Assembly: GCF_004217285.1 (NCBI RefSeq)
Contig: NZ_SHKS01000009.1
Span: forward strand, 124,001-188,000
DNA from: Streptomyces sp. BK239
GTDB lineage: Bacteria > Actinomycetota > Actinomycetes > Streptomycetales > Streptomycetaceae
Length of the DNA: 64,000 bases
Direction of reading: 5' to 3'
Of the stretch, positions 7,417 through 16,300 are shown one piece after another (positions within the stretch are counted from its first letter, which is position 1; the number at the start of each line of letters is the position of its first letter). A program made the translations under genes and the position numbers. The notes under the pieces were generated by a model. The model had not been told where the DNA came from and made no database searches. It worked only from the letters and a program-made list of their open reading frames with translations.

Positions 7417-9615
7417 TCATTCGGCCTCTCCAGCCGGGTCCTGGCCTGCACAGATAGCCAGTACATCGGCCCCGTAGCGGTGGAACTTGCGCATACCGAC
7501 CCCCGGGATCCGCGTCAGCTCGGCCGCCTCCTCGGGGACGGCCTCGGCGATCGCGATGAGGGTCTTGTCGGTGAAGACGCAGTAGGCGGGCTGACCGTTG
7601 CGCCCCGCCTGGATCGCTCGCCAGTCGCGCAACCGCTCGTAGAGGCCCTCGTCCATGTCCGAAGGGCAGTCCTCACAGCGCATCAGCTTCATCTCGCCGG
7701 CGTCGGTCAGACCGCGCCCGCAGACCCGGCAGCGGGCCGGGGTGCGCTGCGTCCGCCGCGGCACGGCGGAGACTCCCGCCGCCCGGCTCGTCACACCGCG
7801 CTCGACGCCTCCCTGGGCGGCGGGCCAGCCCCGCCCCGCCACGCCGCCGGAGCCGGGCCGCAGCCCGTCGAGGAAGCGGCTGGGGCGGCGGTTCGGCCGT
7901 CCGCCGGGCGATCGGGACAGCGCCCAGGAGACATGGAGACGCTCGCGGGCGCGGGTGACCCCGACGTAGAGGAGACGGCGCTCCTCCTCGATCTGCTCGT
8001 CGGTCTTCGCGTAGGTGATCGGCATCATGCCCTCGGCGACGCCGACCAGGAAGACGACGTCCCACTCCAGGCCCTTGGCCGAGTGCAGGGAGGCGAGGGT
8101 GACGCCCTGCACGGTCGGGGCGTGCTGGGCGTTTGCCCGCTCGTCGAGCTCGGCGACCAGGTCGGCGAGGGTGACGCCGGGCCGTGCGGCGGCGAAGTCC
8201 TGCGCCAGGTGGACCAGGGCGGCCAGCGACTCCCAGCGCTCTCTGACGGCGCCGGACCCCGCGGGCGGCTTGGGCGTCCAGCCCTCGCCGGACAGCACGG
8301 CACGCACCTGGGAGGGCAGGTCGTCGGCGTCGTCGAGGAAGGTGTCGTTGCCGCTGAAACGGGCTGAGCCGCGCAGGGAGACGATGGCCTTGCGCACCTC
8401 GGGCCGGTCGAAGAACCGCTCGGCGCCGCGCAGCTGGTAGGGGATGCCGGCGTCGGCGAGGGCCTGTTCGTAGGTCTCGGACTGGGCGTTGGTGCGGAAC
8501 AGGACGGCGACCTCGGCGGCCGGGACGCCGGCGTCGAGCAGTTCGCGGATGCGGTGGGCGGCGCCCTCGGCCTCGGCGGGCTCGTCGGTGTACTCGCAGT
8601 AGGCGGGTTCCGGCCCCGGGGCGCGCTGGGAGATCAGCTCGAGGCGGTGGTCGGCGGCGCGGCCCCGGGCCTGGGCGAGCAGACCGTTGGCGAGATGGAC
8701 GACCTGGGGCGTGGAGCGGTAGTCGCGGACCAGCTTGACGACGGTGGCGCCGGGGTGGCGGGTGCGGAAGTCCAGAAGGTGGTCGGGGGTGGCTCCGGTG
8801 AACGAGTAGATCGTCTGGCTGGCGTCGCCCACCACGCACAGGTCGTCCCGGTCGCCGAGCCAGAGCTCCAGCAGGCGCTGCTGGAGGGGGCTGACGTCCT
8901 GGTACTCGTCGACGACGAAGTGCTGGTACTGGGCGCGGACCTGCTCGGCGATGTCGCGCCGGTCCTGGAGGACGGCGACGGTCAGCAGCAGCACGTCCTC
9001 GAAGTCGATGACGGCGCGCTGCCGCTTGAGGTCCTCGTAGGCGGCGTAGAGCTGGGCGATCTCCGCGGGGTCGCGGGGGGCGTCCCGGCCCGCCACGGCG
9101 GCGGCGGCCGGGTAGTCGGCGGGGACGGTCTGGGTGACCTTGGACCACTCGATCTCGGCGGTGGCGTCGCGCAGCTCGCCCCGGTCGAGTCGGATGCGGC
9201 AGGCGGCCGCCGCGTCGGCGACGAGCTGGATCTTGCGGTCGACGAGCCGGGGCAGCGAGCCACCGACGGCTTTCGGCCAGAAGTACTGGAGCTGACGCAG
9301 GGCGGCGGAGTGGAAGGTGCGGGCCTGGACACCCTGGGCGCCGAGCTGACGCAGCCGGCCGCGCATCTCGCCGGCGGCGCGGTTGGTGAACGTGACGGCG
9401 AGCACGCTGGAGGGTTGCAGGACACCGGCGCGCACTCCGTAGGCGATGCGGTGGGTGATCGCCCGGGTCTTGCCCGTCCCGGCTCCCGCCAGCACGCACA
9501 CCGGACCGCGCAGGGTGGTGGCCACCTCGCGCTGCTCGGGGTCGAGCCCTTCGAGCACCGCGTCGGCCGAGTCCGGTACCTGCGGGAAGAGGGGGGAATG
9601 CGTTGCTGCTGTCAC
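7417..9615 (-). CDS. uvrD2: ATP-dependent DNA helicase UvrD2
   Basis: 732 aa superfamily 1A helicase. Visible motifs are the Walker A AGAGTGKT (43-50), the Walker B/motif II VDEYQDVSPLQQ, GDASQTIYSFTGA, VKLVRDYRSTPQV, SLHSAKGLEWDVV and RRLLYVGVTRARERL. The C-terminal 120 residues contain a tetra-cysteine module (CRVCGRGL ... CEDC) and an HRDC domain (ELTRIPGVGMRKFHRYG), the architecture of mycobacterial UvrD2. The start MTAATHSPLF uses a GTG at 9615 without an obvious ribosome site, so the mRNA may be leaderless. It diverges from mycoredoxin across about 180 bp, as uvrD2 and mrx1 do in M. tuberculosis (recalled). Confidence 0.92.
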   Translation of the reverse strand: MTAATHSPLFPQVPDSADAVLEGLDPEQREVATTLRGPVCVLAGAGTGKTRAITHRIAYGVRAGVLQPSSVLAVTFTNRAAGEMRGRLRQLGAQGVQARTFHSAALRQLQYFWPKAVGGSLPRLVDRKIQLVADAAAACRIRLDRGELRDATAEIEWSKVTQTVPADYPAAAAVAGRDAPRDPAEIAQLYAAYEDLKRQRAVIDFEDVLLLTVAVLQDRRDIAEQVRAQYQHFVVDEYQDVSPLQQRLLELWLGDRDDLCVVGDASQTIYSFTGATPDHLLDFRTRHPGATVVKLVRDYRSTPQVVHLANGLLAQARGRAADHRLELISQRAPGPEPAYCEYTDEPAEAEGAAHRIRELLDAGVPAAEVAVLFRTNAQSETYEQALADAGIPYQLRGAERFFDRPEVRKAIVSLRGSARFSGNDTFLDDADDLPSQVRAVLSGEGWTPKPPAGSGAVRERWESLAALVHLAQDFAAARPGVTLADLVAELDERANAQHAPTVQGVTLASLHSAKGLEWDVVFLVGVAEGMMPITYAKTDEQIEEERRLLYVGVTRARERLHVSWALSRSPGGRPNRRPSRFLDGLRPGSGGVAGRGWPAAQGGVERGVTSRAAGVSAVPRRTQRTPARCRVCGRGLTDAGEMKLMRCEDCPSDMDEGLYERLRDWRAIQAGRNGQPAYCVFTDKTLIAIAEAVPEEAAELTRIPGVGMRKFHRYGADVLAICAGQDPAGEAE

Positions 9616-9797
9616 ACAGCCATGCTGCCAGGTCGCCGGAGACGGGCGGGACGGTTGTCCACAGGCGGGCACCCGCAGTCGTACTAATGCGGCAGGCGTC
9701 ACGCCGTGCGGGGCTTCCCCGAGGGAATGACGGCGCGTGCCCGTACGTTCCTCCACTGCGACCAGACGTCCCCGAGCCTTTTAGGAGCGCGACCGAC

Positions 9798-10055
9798 ATG
9801 CCGGGCACCGTGACGATGTACAGCACCACGTGGTGCGGCTACTGCCGCCGGCTGAAGAGCCAGATGGACCGCGAGGGCATCACGTACGACGAGATCAACA
9901 TCGAGCAGGACCCGGAGTCCGCGGCCTTCGTGGAAAAGGCGAACGGCGGAAACCAGACGGTGCCGACGGTTCGGGTAGTTCCCTCCACCGGCGGCGACGA
10001 GGTCGTGATGACGAACCCGAGCCTTGCCCAGGTGAAGCAGGCGCTCAGCGCCTGA
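9798..10055 (+). CDS. mrx1: Mycoredoxin (glutaredoxin-like, mycothiol-dependent) with replaced C-terminus
   Basis: 85 aa thioredoxin-fold protein with active site WCGYC (C13, C16) and the TVPTV cis-proline segment. Mycoredoxins reduce mycothiol mixed disulfides in the cytoplasm. The ATG at 9798 follows AGGAG at 10 bases. Up to QTVPTV the sequence is standard. The last residues, RVVPSTGGDEVVMTNPSLAQ plus VKQALSA, differ from the ending PFPDGSTLTNPSLAQVKQ plus KIGA preserved 630 bp downstream (10683-10751). It appears that an integration event swapped the 3' end while keeping a functional frame. A terminator follows at 10080. Confidence 0.9.
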   Translation: MPGTVTMYSTTWCGYCRRLKSQMDREGITYDEINIEQDPESAAFVEKANGGNQTVPTVRVVPSTGGDEVVMTNPSLAQVKQALSA

Positions 10056-10079
10056 CGACCCGCTCCCCACACGCAGAGA

Positions 10080-10108
10080 GACCCCCGTCATCGAGTTCGA
10101 CGGGGGTC
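10080..10108 (+). terminator. Intrinsic terminator after mycoredoxin
   Basis: Perfect 10-bp stem GACCCCCGTC/GACGGGGGTC with a 9-base loop, followed by GTCTGCTGTCTTGCT. It lies 25 bp after the mycoredoxin stop, within the inserted segment. Confidence 0.75.
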
Positions 10109-10167
10109 GTCTGCTGTCTTGCTCCGCCCTTCAGAAGGGAGCGCGCCCGCGCAAGGGCACACCTGCC

Positions 10168-10335
10168 TCAATCCGGGAGGGTCGAGTACCGCTCAATGCT
10201 TGCGCGCCCTGTGGACCGGTCGAGTAGGCGCAGCTCCCACGGGCCCGTGTTCACGTCGAAGTCCTTGCCGAACCCGACCCACTTGCCCGCCATACGTCGG
10301 CCCGTCGGCTCGATCAGCAGCTGAATCGGCCGCAG
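10168..10335 (-). pseudogene. C-terminal coding remnant, unidentified regulator-like protein
   Basis: A 55-codon open segment without a start codon encodes MAGKWVGFGKDFDVNTGPWE followed by LRLLDRSTGRASIERYSTLPD and a stop. The composition and motif look like the C-terminus of a real protein, and I have an uncertain impression of XRE-type regulators from Streptomyces islands. A TGA immediately upstream shows it is truncated. It lies inside the decayed element. Confidence 0.45.
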
Positions 10336-10507
10336 TCGTCATGATCCGAGAGTAGCCACGGCACGCCGCCAGTGACACCGGTTTGACGCCCTCGGGGCGG
10401 CTTCTCCGACGTGAGCGTTTCCCTGATTGGTCCACCGGAGGGCAAGACCGTGGGCACCATGCTGGTCTGCGCCTGGTCGACTTGACCGCGCGGCTGTACA
10501 GGCCGCC

Positions 10508-10684
10508 TCAGGCGCCCTCTCCAAGGTGGCGGTACAAGGTGGCACGGGAGATCCCGAGAGCCTTGGCGATGGCGCTCACGCTCTCGCCCTTCGCTTGCCT
10601 GGCCAGGGCCACGGTGAGCACGTCCTCACTCACGACTGACGGCCGTCCGCCGGTACGCCCCTGAGCCTTGGCCGCGTCGAGTCC
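10508..10684 (-). pseudogene. Truncated serine recombinase (C-terminal HTH only)
   Basis: Encodes GLDAAKAQGRTGGRPSVVSE, then ALARQAKGESVSAIAKALGI and SRATLYRHL. This is the linker and Hin/resolvase-type helix-turn-helix at the C-terminus of small serine recombinases. The catalytic N-terminal 130 or so residues are missing: recombinase homology starts exactly where mycoredoxin 3' DNA begins (10684/10686). The fragment cannot be an active recombinase. Confidence 0.75.
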
Positions 10685-10685
10685 G

Positions 10686-10751
10686 TTCCCCGACGGTTCG
10701 ACGCTGACCAACCCTTCGCTGGCTCAGGTGAAGCAGAAGATCGGCGCGTGA
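10686..10751 (+). pseudogene. Orphan 3' end of the ancestral mycoredoxin gene
   Basis: Reads FPDGSTLTNPSLAQVKQKIG-A-stop in one frame without a start. It matches the usual C-terminus of Streptomyces mycoredoxins (recalled) and partly matches the last codons of the intact gene 630 bp upstream (shared TNPSLAQVKQ). It marks the right boundary of the inserted element. Confidence 0.8.
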
Positions 10752-10793
10752 GGCACCGCGGCGTGAGCGGGTGGCTCACGGCGGTGTGAGGAG

Positions 10794-10829
10794 GGCGGTC
10801 CCCGAGGGTTCGGGGGCCGCCTTCTCTGT
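10794..10829. terminator. Terminator downstream of the original mycoredoxin end
   Basis: Stem GGCGGTCCCCGA/TCGGGGGCCGCC (10794-10805 and 10810-10821) followed by TTCTCTGTGTCC. It was probably the native terminator of mycoredoxin and now separates the scar from the convergent nudC. Confidence 0.75.
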
Positions 10830-10867
10830 GTCCTGTCAGCCCGTGCGGCGTGTCACGTCGTGCCGGG

Positions 10868-11812
10868 TCACAGGGAGCTGCGGGTCGGCAGGGGCTTGCC
10901 GTACCAGAGTTCGATCAGGCGGGCCGCGATGGAGATGCCGTAGGGCGGCAGGACCTCGCCGGATTCGAAAGCGGCGCCCAGTTCGTCGCGGGAGAACCAG
11001 CGCGCCTCGTGGATCTCGTCGCCGTCGACCTGGATGTCGGTGGAGGTGGCGCGGGCCGTGAAGCCCAGCATCAGGCTGGACGGGAAAGGCCAGGGCTGGC
11101 TGGCGACGTAGTCGACCCGGCCGACGCTCACCCCGACCTCCTCGAAGGCCTCGCGGCGCACGGCCTGCTCTATGGACTCGCCGGGCTCGACGAATCCGGC
11201 GAGGGTGGAGAAGCGGCCTTCGGGCCAGTGGACCTGGCGGCCGAGCAGGATGCGGTCCTCCCCGTCCGTCACGGCCATGATCACCGCGGGGTCGGTGCGC
11301 GGGTAGTGTTCGGCGCCGCACGCCGGGCAGCGGCGGATGTGGCCGGCGGCGGCGATGACCGTGCGCTCCCCGCAGCGGGAGCAGAAGCGGTGGGTGCGCT
11401 GCCAGTTCTCCAGACCGACGGCGTGCACCATCAGGCCGACGTCCCGCGGGGACAGCAGCAGTCCGGCCTCGCGCAGGCCGGCCGGGCGGGCGGACTGGTC
11501 GATACGGCCGGGCAGCGCGTCCTTCTGGAGGGCGAAGTAGCTGACGCCGTCCTCGTCGGTGCCGAGGAAGTACCGGTGGGCCTCGGTGAGGGGGGCTTCG
11601 AAGGACGGGGTCATGACGAGCTCGGTGCGTCCGTCGGACGTCTCGTCGATGAGGACCTGGCCGCCGGAGACGACGAAGCAACGCGTCGTGGGGTGGCTCC
11701 ACGCCGCGGCGAGCCAGGCCTCGTCGAGCCGGTGGTGGGCGGCCCGGTCGATGCCGCTCGGCGCTGTGAGTGAGACGGGCCGGTCGGCGTTCTGGTCGGT
11801 CCAGGTGGTCAC
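10868..11812 (-). CDS. nudC: NAD+/NADH diphosphatase NudC
   Basis: 314 aa. It has the NudC zinc ribbon (CSRCGERT and CPACGAEHYP), the Nudix box GFVEPGESIEQAVRREAFEE followed by VGV, and the SQPWPFPSSLMLGF motif that identifies NAD(H) pyrophosphatases. The enzyme hydrolyses NAD(H) to NMN(H) and AMP and can remove NAD caps from RNA. The GTG at 11812 is preferred (GGAAG 5 bases upstream); a TTG 12 bases earlier directly abuts GGGGGAG and is possible. The gene lies downstream of the dipeptidase gene (144-bp gap) and converges on the mycoredoxin scar. Confidence 0.92.
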   Translation of the reverse strand: MTTWTDQNADRPVSLTAPSGIDRAAHHRLDEAWLAAAWSHPTTRCFVVSGGQVLIDETSDGRTELVMTPSFEAPLTEAHRYFLGTDEDGVSYFALQKDALPGRIDQSARPAGLREAGLLLSPRDVGLMVHAVGLENWQRTHRFCSRCGERTVIAAAGHIRRCPACGAEHYPRTDPAVIMAVTDGEDRILLGRQVHWPEGRFSTLAGFVEPGESIEQAVRREAFEEVGVSVGRVDYVASQPWPFPSSLMLGFTARATSTDIQVDGDEIHEARWFSRDELGAAFESGEVLPPYGISIAARLIELWYGKPLPTRSSL

Positions 11813-11956
11813 TGGTGCTTCCAACTCCCCCGTTGAGCGGTGGTGTGGGCGGGCGGTTCAGCAGGACGTGCGGCGGGCGACCGTGCCGGGCGCGGTGGGG
11901 CGGGGCGGTTCTTCCGGTGTGCCCCGCGTGGTGCCGCTCCGGATCGGGCGGCGTCG

Positions 11957-13369
11957 TCAGGGTGCACGGCGCCAGGTCTCGGCGAGGTCGCCCCAGAGGT
12001 GCGCGGCGGTCTCGACGCCCTTGAGGAGGAGGCTCAGCTCGACCTTCTCGTTCGGGGCGTGCCACCCGTCGGAGGGGACGGAGATGCCCAGGAAGAGCAC
12101 GGGAGCGCCCAGGACTTCCTGGAGGTCGGCGGCGGGGCCCGAGCCGCCCTCGCGGGTGAAGCGGACGGGGCTTTCGAAAGCGCGGCCCATGGCGCGGACG
12201 ACGGCCTGGAGTGCGGGGTGGTCCAGCGGGGTCAGACACGGCCGGGTGGCGGGGCTGAAGGTGATCTCGTGCCGGATCCCGGCGGGCACCTGTGCCTCGG
12301 CCCAGGCGCGTACGGCCTTCTCGACCTGGTCGGGATCCTGTCCGGCGACCAGCCGGAAGGACAGCTTCACGAAGGCCGAGGACGGGATGACCGTCTTGCT
12401 GCCGGGGCCCTGGTAGCCGCCGCCGATGCCGTTGACCTCGGCGGTGGGGCGGGCCCAGACGCGCTCCAGGGTGGTGTGCCCGGCTTCGCCGTGGGCGGCG
12501 TGGGACTTGGCGGTGCGCAGCCACCGTTGCTCGTCGAAGGGGAGTTCGGCGAAGAGTTCGCGTTCGCGGTCGGTGAGTTCGACGATTCCGTCGTAGAAGC
12601 CGGGGACGGCCACGCGTGCGTGTTCGTCGTGGAGGGCGGCGACGAGGCGGGCGACGGCGGTGGCCGGATTGGGCACGGCGCCGCCGAAGGAGCCGGAGTG
12701 GATGTCCTGGTCGGGGCCGAAGAGGCGGATCTCGCACTCGGCGAGACCGCGCATGCCGGTGCACACCGTGGGTGTGTCCTCGGACCACATGCCGGTGTCG
12801 GAGACGATGACCGCGTCGGCGGCGAGCCGTCCGGCGTTGTCCTCGACGAGGGCGCGGAAGTTCGGGGAGCCGGACTCCTCCTCGCCCTCGATCAGCAGTT
12901 TGAGGTTGACGGCGGGGGCGGTGCGGCCGGTGGCGGCGAGGTGGGCGCGTACGCCCAGGGTGTGGAAGAAGACCTGTCCCTTGTCGTCGGCGGCCCCGCG
13001 CGCGTAGAGGCGGTCGTCGCGGACGACGGGCTCGAAGGGGTCGCTGTCCCAGCCGTCCTCGCGGGCGGCGGGCTGCACGTCGTGGTGGCCGTAGACGAGG
13101 ACCGTGGGCGCCTGGGGGTCGCCGGAGGGCCACTCGGCGTAGACGGCGGGGGCGCCGGGCGTGGGCCACACCTCGGCGGTGGGGAAGCCGGTCTCCTTGA
13201 GTTTCGCGGCGAGCCAGTCCGCGCTGCGCCGTACGTCGGGTGCGTGGTCGGGCTGGGCCGACACCGACGGGATGCGCAGCCACTCGGCGAGGTCGTCGAG
13301 GAAGGCGGCACGGTGCCGCTCGATGTGCGTGCGGACGGCGCTGACGGCACTGTCAACGGGATGGCTCAT
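11957..13369 (-). CDS. M20-family dipeptidase
   Basis: 470 aa zinc-dependent metallopeptidase of the M20/M28 clan. Metal-binding landmarks are visible: VLVYGHHDVQP with the catalytic Asp, YARGAADDKGQVF, LKLLIEGEEESGSPNF with the general-base Glu pair, and VSDTGMW. The lid domain and TREGGSGPAA follow. Such enzymes hydrolyse dipeptides or related acyl-amino acids in the cytoplasm. The start at MSHPVDSAVSA (13369) fits family length; upstream in-frame codons are possible. It ends 144 bp before nudC and starts 10 bp after adnB, so it is probably cotranscribed with adnAB. Confidence 0.88.
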   Translation of the reverse strand: MSHPVDSAVSAVRTHIERHRAAFLDDLAEWLRIPSVSAQPDHAPDVRRSADWLAAKLKETGFPTAEVWPTPGAPAVYAEWPSGDPQAPTVLVYGHHDVQPAAREDGWDSDPFEPVVRDDRLYARGAADDKGQVFFHTLGVRAHLAATGRTAPAVNLKLLIEGEEESGSPNFRALVEDNAGRLAADAVIVSDTGMWSEDTPTVCTGMRGLAECEIRLFGPDQDIHSGSFGGAVPNPATAVARLVAALHDEHARVAVPGFYDGIVELTDRERELFAELPFDEQRWLRTAKSHAAHGEAGHTTLERVWARPTAEVNGIGGGYQGPGSKTVIPSSAFVKLSFRLVAGQDPDQVEKAVRAWAEAQVPAGIRHEITFSPATRPCLTPLDHPALQAVVRAMGRAFESPVRFTREGGSGPAADLQEVLGAPVLFLGISVPSDGWHAPNEKVELSLLLKGVETAAHLWGDLAETWRRAP

Positions 13370-13379
13370 GGTCACGAGC

Positions 13380-16300
13380 CTATCGGCCCGCGCCGACATC
13401 CTCTCCGGGCGGTTGTGCACGCCTCTCACGCGTGGAGGGCTGCCCGGGATCGTCCTCGGCGGCGTCGTCCTGCGTCAACAGGCGCTCCAGCGCGGCCCGG
13501 TCCGGCAGTCCTTCGGGGTGGACGACCTCGCCGGTGCGCACGTACACGAAGGCCGCTGTGACGGATTCCACGGGCACGCCCTGCTGCTCGGCCCAGGCGA
13601 GCCGGTACAGCGCGAGCTGGAGGGGGTCGGCGGTGCGGCCCCGGTTGGTCTTCCAGTCGACGATCTCGTAGGTGGCCGTCTCGTCGTCGCCCTCTTTGTA
13701 GACGGCGTCGATGCGGCCGCGGATGACGCGACCGGCGAGGGTGAGCTGGAAGGGCGCTTCGACGCGGTGAGGGGTGCGGCGGGCGTACTCGGTGCGTTCG
13801 AAGGCGTCCTTGAGTGCCTCCAGGTCCCGTTCGTCGGTGATCTCGGCGTCCTCGCCGGGCAGTTCGTCGGGTTCGAGCAGGGGGAGGGTGAGTTCCTCGA
13901 AGCGGGCTTCGACCCAGGCGTGGAAGCGGGTGCCGCGGCGGGCGGCGGGTTGCGGGGGCAGGGGCATGGGGCGGGCGAGTTCCTGGGCGAAGCCGTCCGG
14001 GTCGGCTGCGAGGCGCAGCAGTTGGGAGGCGGTCAGTGTGGGGGGCAGGGGGACGTCGGTGACGCTCTGCCGGGCGCGCTGGAGTTCTCCGGTGAGGGCG
14101 TCGAGGTCGCGGTCCCAGGAGGCGATGGTGCGGGCTTCCTCGGGGGTGAGGCGGGTGTGGCGCGGCTCGGGCGGATGGCGGCGGGCGGGCTGTTCGGGCG
14201 GCGGGGCCTGGTGCGGGACGGTGGGGCGGGCCGGGGTCCACTCGTCCTCCCAGTGGACGGGCCCTTCGCCGGAGGCGTCGGGCCCGTCGTCCTCGAAGGG
14301 GTCGCCGGCTTCGTCGTACGACGGTTCGTCGTAGAGGGCTTCCTCGTGGGGCGGTTCGTCGTGGGCGGGGTCCTCGTCCGGCGGCGGCCACTCCGGGTGG
14401 TCGGTGGTCTCGGGGCCGTGCGCGACGGTGTGACGCCGGTCGTGGGGCGCGGTGTCGGGCGGGTGGTGTGTGCGGGCGGCGAGGGTGTCCAGGTGGGTGA
14501 GGACGGTCTCGGCGGCGGCGCGGCGGCGGGCCAGGGCGTCGGCGTCCAGGGGCAGCGGCCAGGCGTGGTCAGCGGCGGCGTGGTGGAGGGCGGGGTTCTC
14601 GGCGTCGTCGTCGGGTTCGTCGGCCCAGGCCTCGATCTCGCCGTGGCCGGCCGCGCAGTGGTCGTGGAGGGCCTGGAGGAAGGCGGAGGGTCCGCGGGGC
14701 TTCTTCTGGGTCGGGCCCCACCAGTGGCCGGATCCCAGGAGCAGCGAGCGGGGGCGGGTGAAGGTGACGTAGCCGAGGCGGAGTTCCTCGGTGTGCTGGT
14801 GCTCCTTCATGGCCTCGTGGAAGGCCTTCATGCCGCGCGAGTCCCAGTCCTGGATGTCGGGGAGCGTGTCGGCGTCGCCGCGCAGCGCGTGCGGCAGCAC
14901 CTTGGCCTGGGCGGTCCACTTCTCGCGGCCCTGGCCGCTGGGGAAGGTGCCTTCGACCAGGCCGGGGACGGCGACGACGTCCCATTCCAGGCCCTTGGAC
15001 TTGTGCGCGGTGAGGACCTTGACGGTGTTCTCGCCGCCGGGCAGCGCGTTGTCGAGGCCCTTCTCGTACTGGGCGGCGGTGCGCAGGAAACCGAGGAACG
15101 CGAGGAGACCGGCCTCGTTCTCGCCGGCGGCGAAGGAGGCGGCGATGTCCAGGAAGTTCGACAGGGTCTCGCGCCGGCGGGCGGCCAGGGCGTGCGGGGA
15201 GGCCGACAGTTCCACTTCGAGGCCGGTGACGGCGAGGACGCGGTGCAGGACGTCCATCAGGGGGTCGGCCAGGGATCGGCGCAGGTCGCGTAGTTCGGCG
15301 GCGAGCCGGGCGAAGCGTACGCGCGCGTCCGGCGAGAAGGGCAGCCCGTCGTCGCCGCCGGTGCCCGCGGTGTGGTGGAGGGGTGATTCAAGGAAGGTGT
15401 CGAGGGCGTCGGCGAGCGAGATCACTTCGGAGGGGTCGACGCCTTCGACGGCTTCGGCGAGGCGTCGGTCGGGGTCGTCCGCGTCGTCCCCGCGCGCGTG
15501 GGTCACCAGCAGCCGGGCCCGCCGCCCGAGGAGGGCGAGGTCGCGTGGGCCGATGCGCCAGCGCGGGCCGGTGAGCAGGCGCACCAGGGAGGCGTTGGCG
15601 CCGGGGTCCTGGAGCACCTCGCAGACGGCGACGAGGTCGGCGACCTCCGGCAGGTGCAGCAGCCCGGAGAGGCCTACGACTTCCACGGGGACGTCCCGGG
15701 CGACGAGTGCGCCCTGGATCTCCGCGAAGTCGGTGGCGGTGCGGCACAGGACGGCGATCTCGCCGGGCGCCTTGCCGGTGGCGACCAGGTAGGCGACGGA
15801 GTCGGCGATCCAGGCGATCTCCTCGGCGTGGGTGGCCAGGAGGGCGCAGCGCACGAGTCCGTCGCGTTCGGCGCCCGGGGCGGGGCGCAGGGCTTCCACG
15901 CCCGCGTGCATGGCGCGCAGGGGTTCGGCGAGTCCGTTGGCGAGGTCGAGCAGACGGCCGCCGCTGCGGCGGTTCTCGCTGAGGGCCTGGCGGGTGGCGG
16001 GGCGGCCGTCGGCGTGGGCGAAGTGCTCGGGGAAGTCGTCGAGGTTGGCGACGGAGGCGCCGCGCCAGCCGTAGATCGCCTGGCAGGGGTCGCCCACGGC
16101 GGTGACGGGGTGGCCGGTGCCGCCGCCGAAGAGGCCGGCGAGCAGGATGCGCTGGGCCACGGAGGTGTCCTGGTATTCGTCCAGGAGAACGACGCGGAAC
16201 TCCTCGCGCAGGAGCCGGCCGACTTCGGGGACCTGGGCGAGTCGTGCCGCCAGGGCGATCTGGTCGCCGAAGTCGAGCAGGTCGCGTTCGCGCTTGGCGG

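Larger units (their letters stand above)
10056..10685. mobile_element. Decayed integrative element bounded by duplicated mycoredoxin 3' ends
   Basis: The 3' end of the mycoredoxin gene occurs twice: attached to the intact gene (to 10055) and as an orphan piece at 10686-10751. Between them lie the C-terminal DNA-binding part of a serine recombinase (10508-10684) and another truncated coding remnant (10168-10335). This is the pattern left when a site-specific element inserts in a gene 3' end, supplies a replacement ending, and later decays. The 11-mer CCGACGGTTCG occurs at both junctions (9963-9973 and 10690-10700) and could mark the crossover. No complete gene remains. Confidence 0.7.

Noticed and set aside
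10193..10435. 80-aa minus-strand frame in the mycoredoxin scar
   Set aside because: The conserved-looking peptide (MAGKWVGFGKDFDVNTGPWE) is in a different frame, so this is a shadow of the remnant at 10168-10335.
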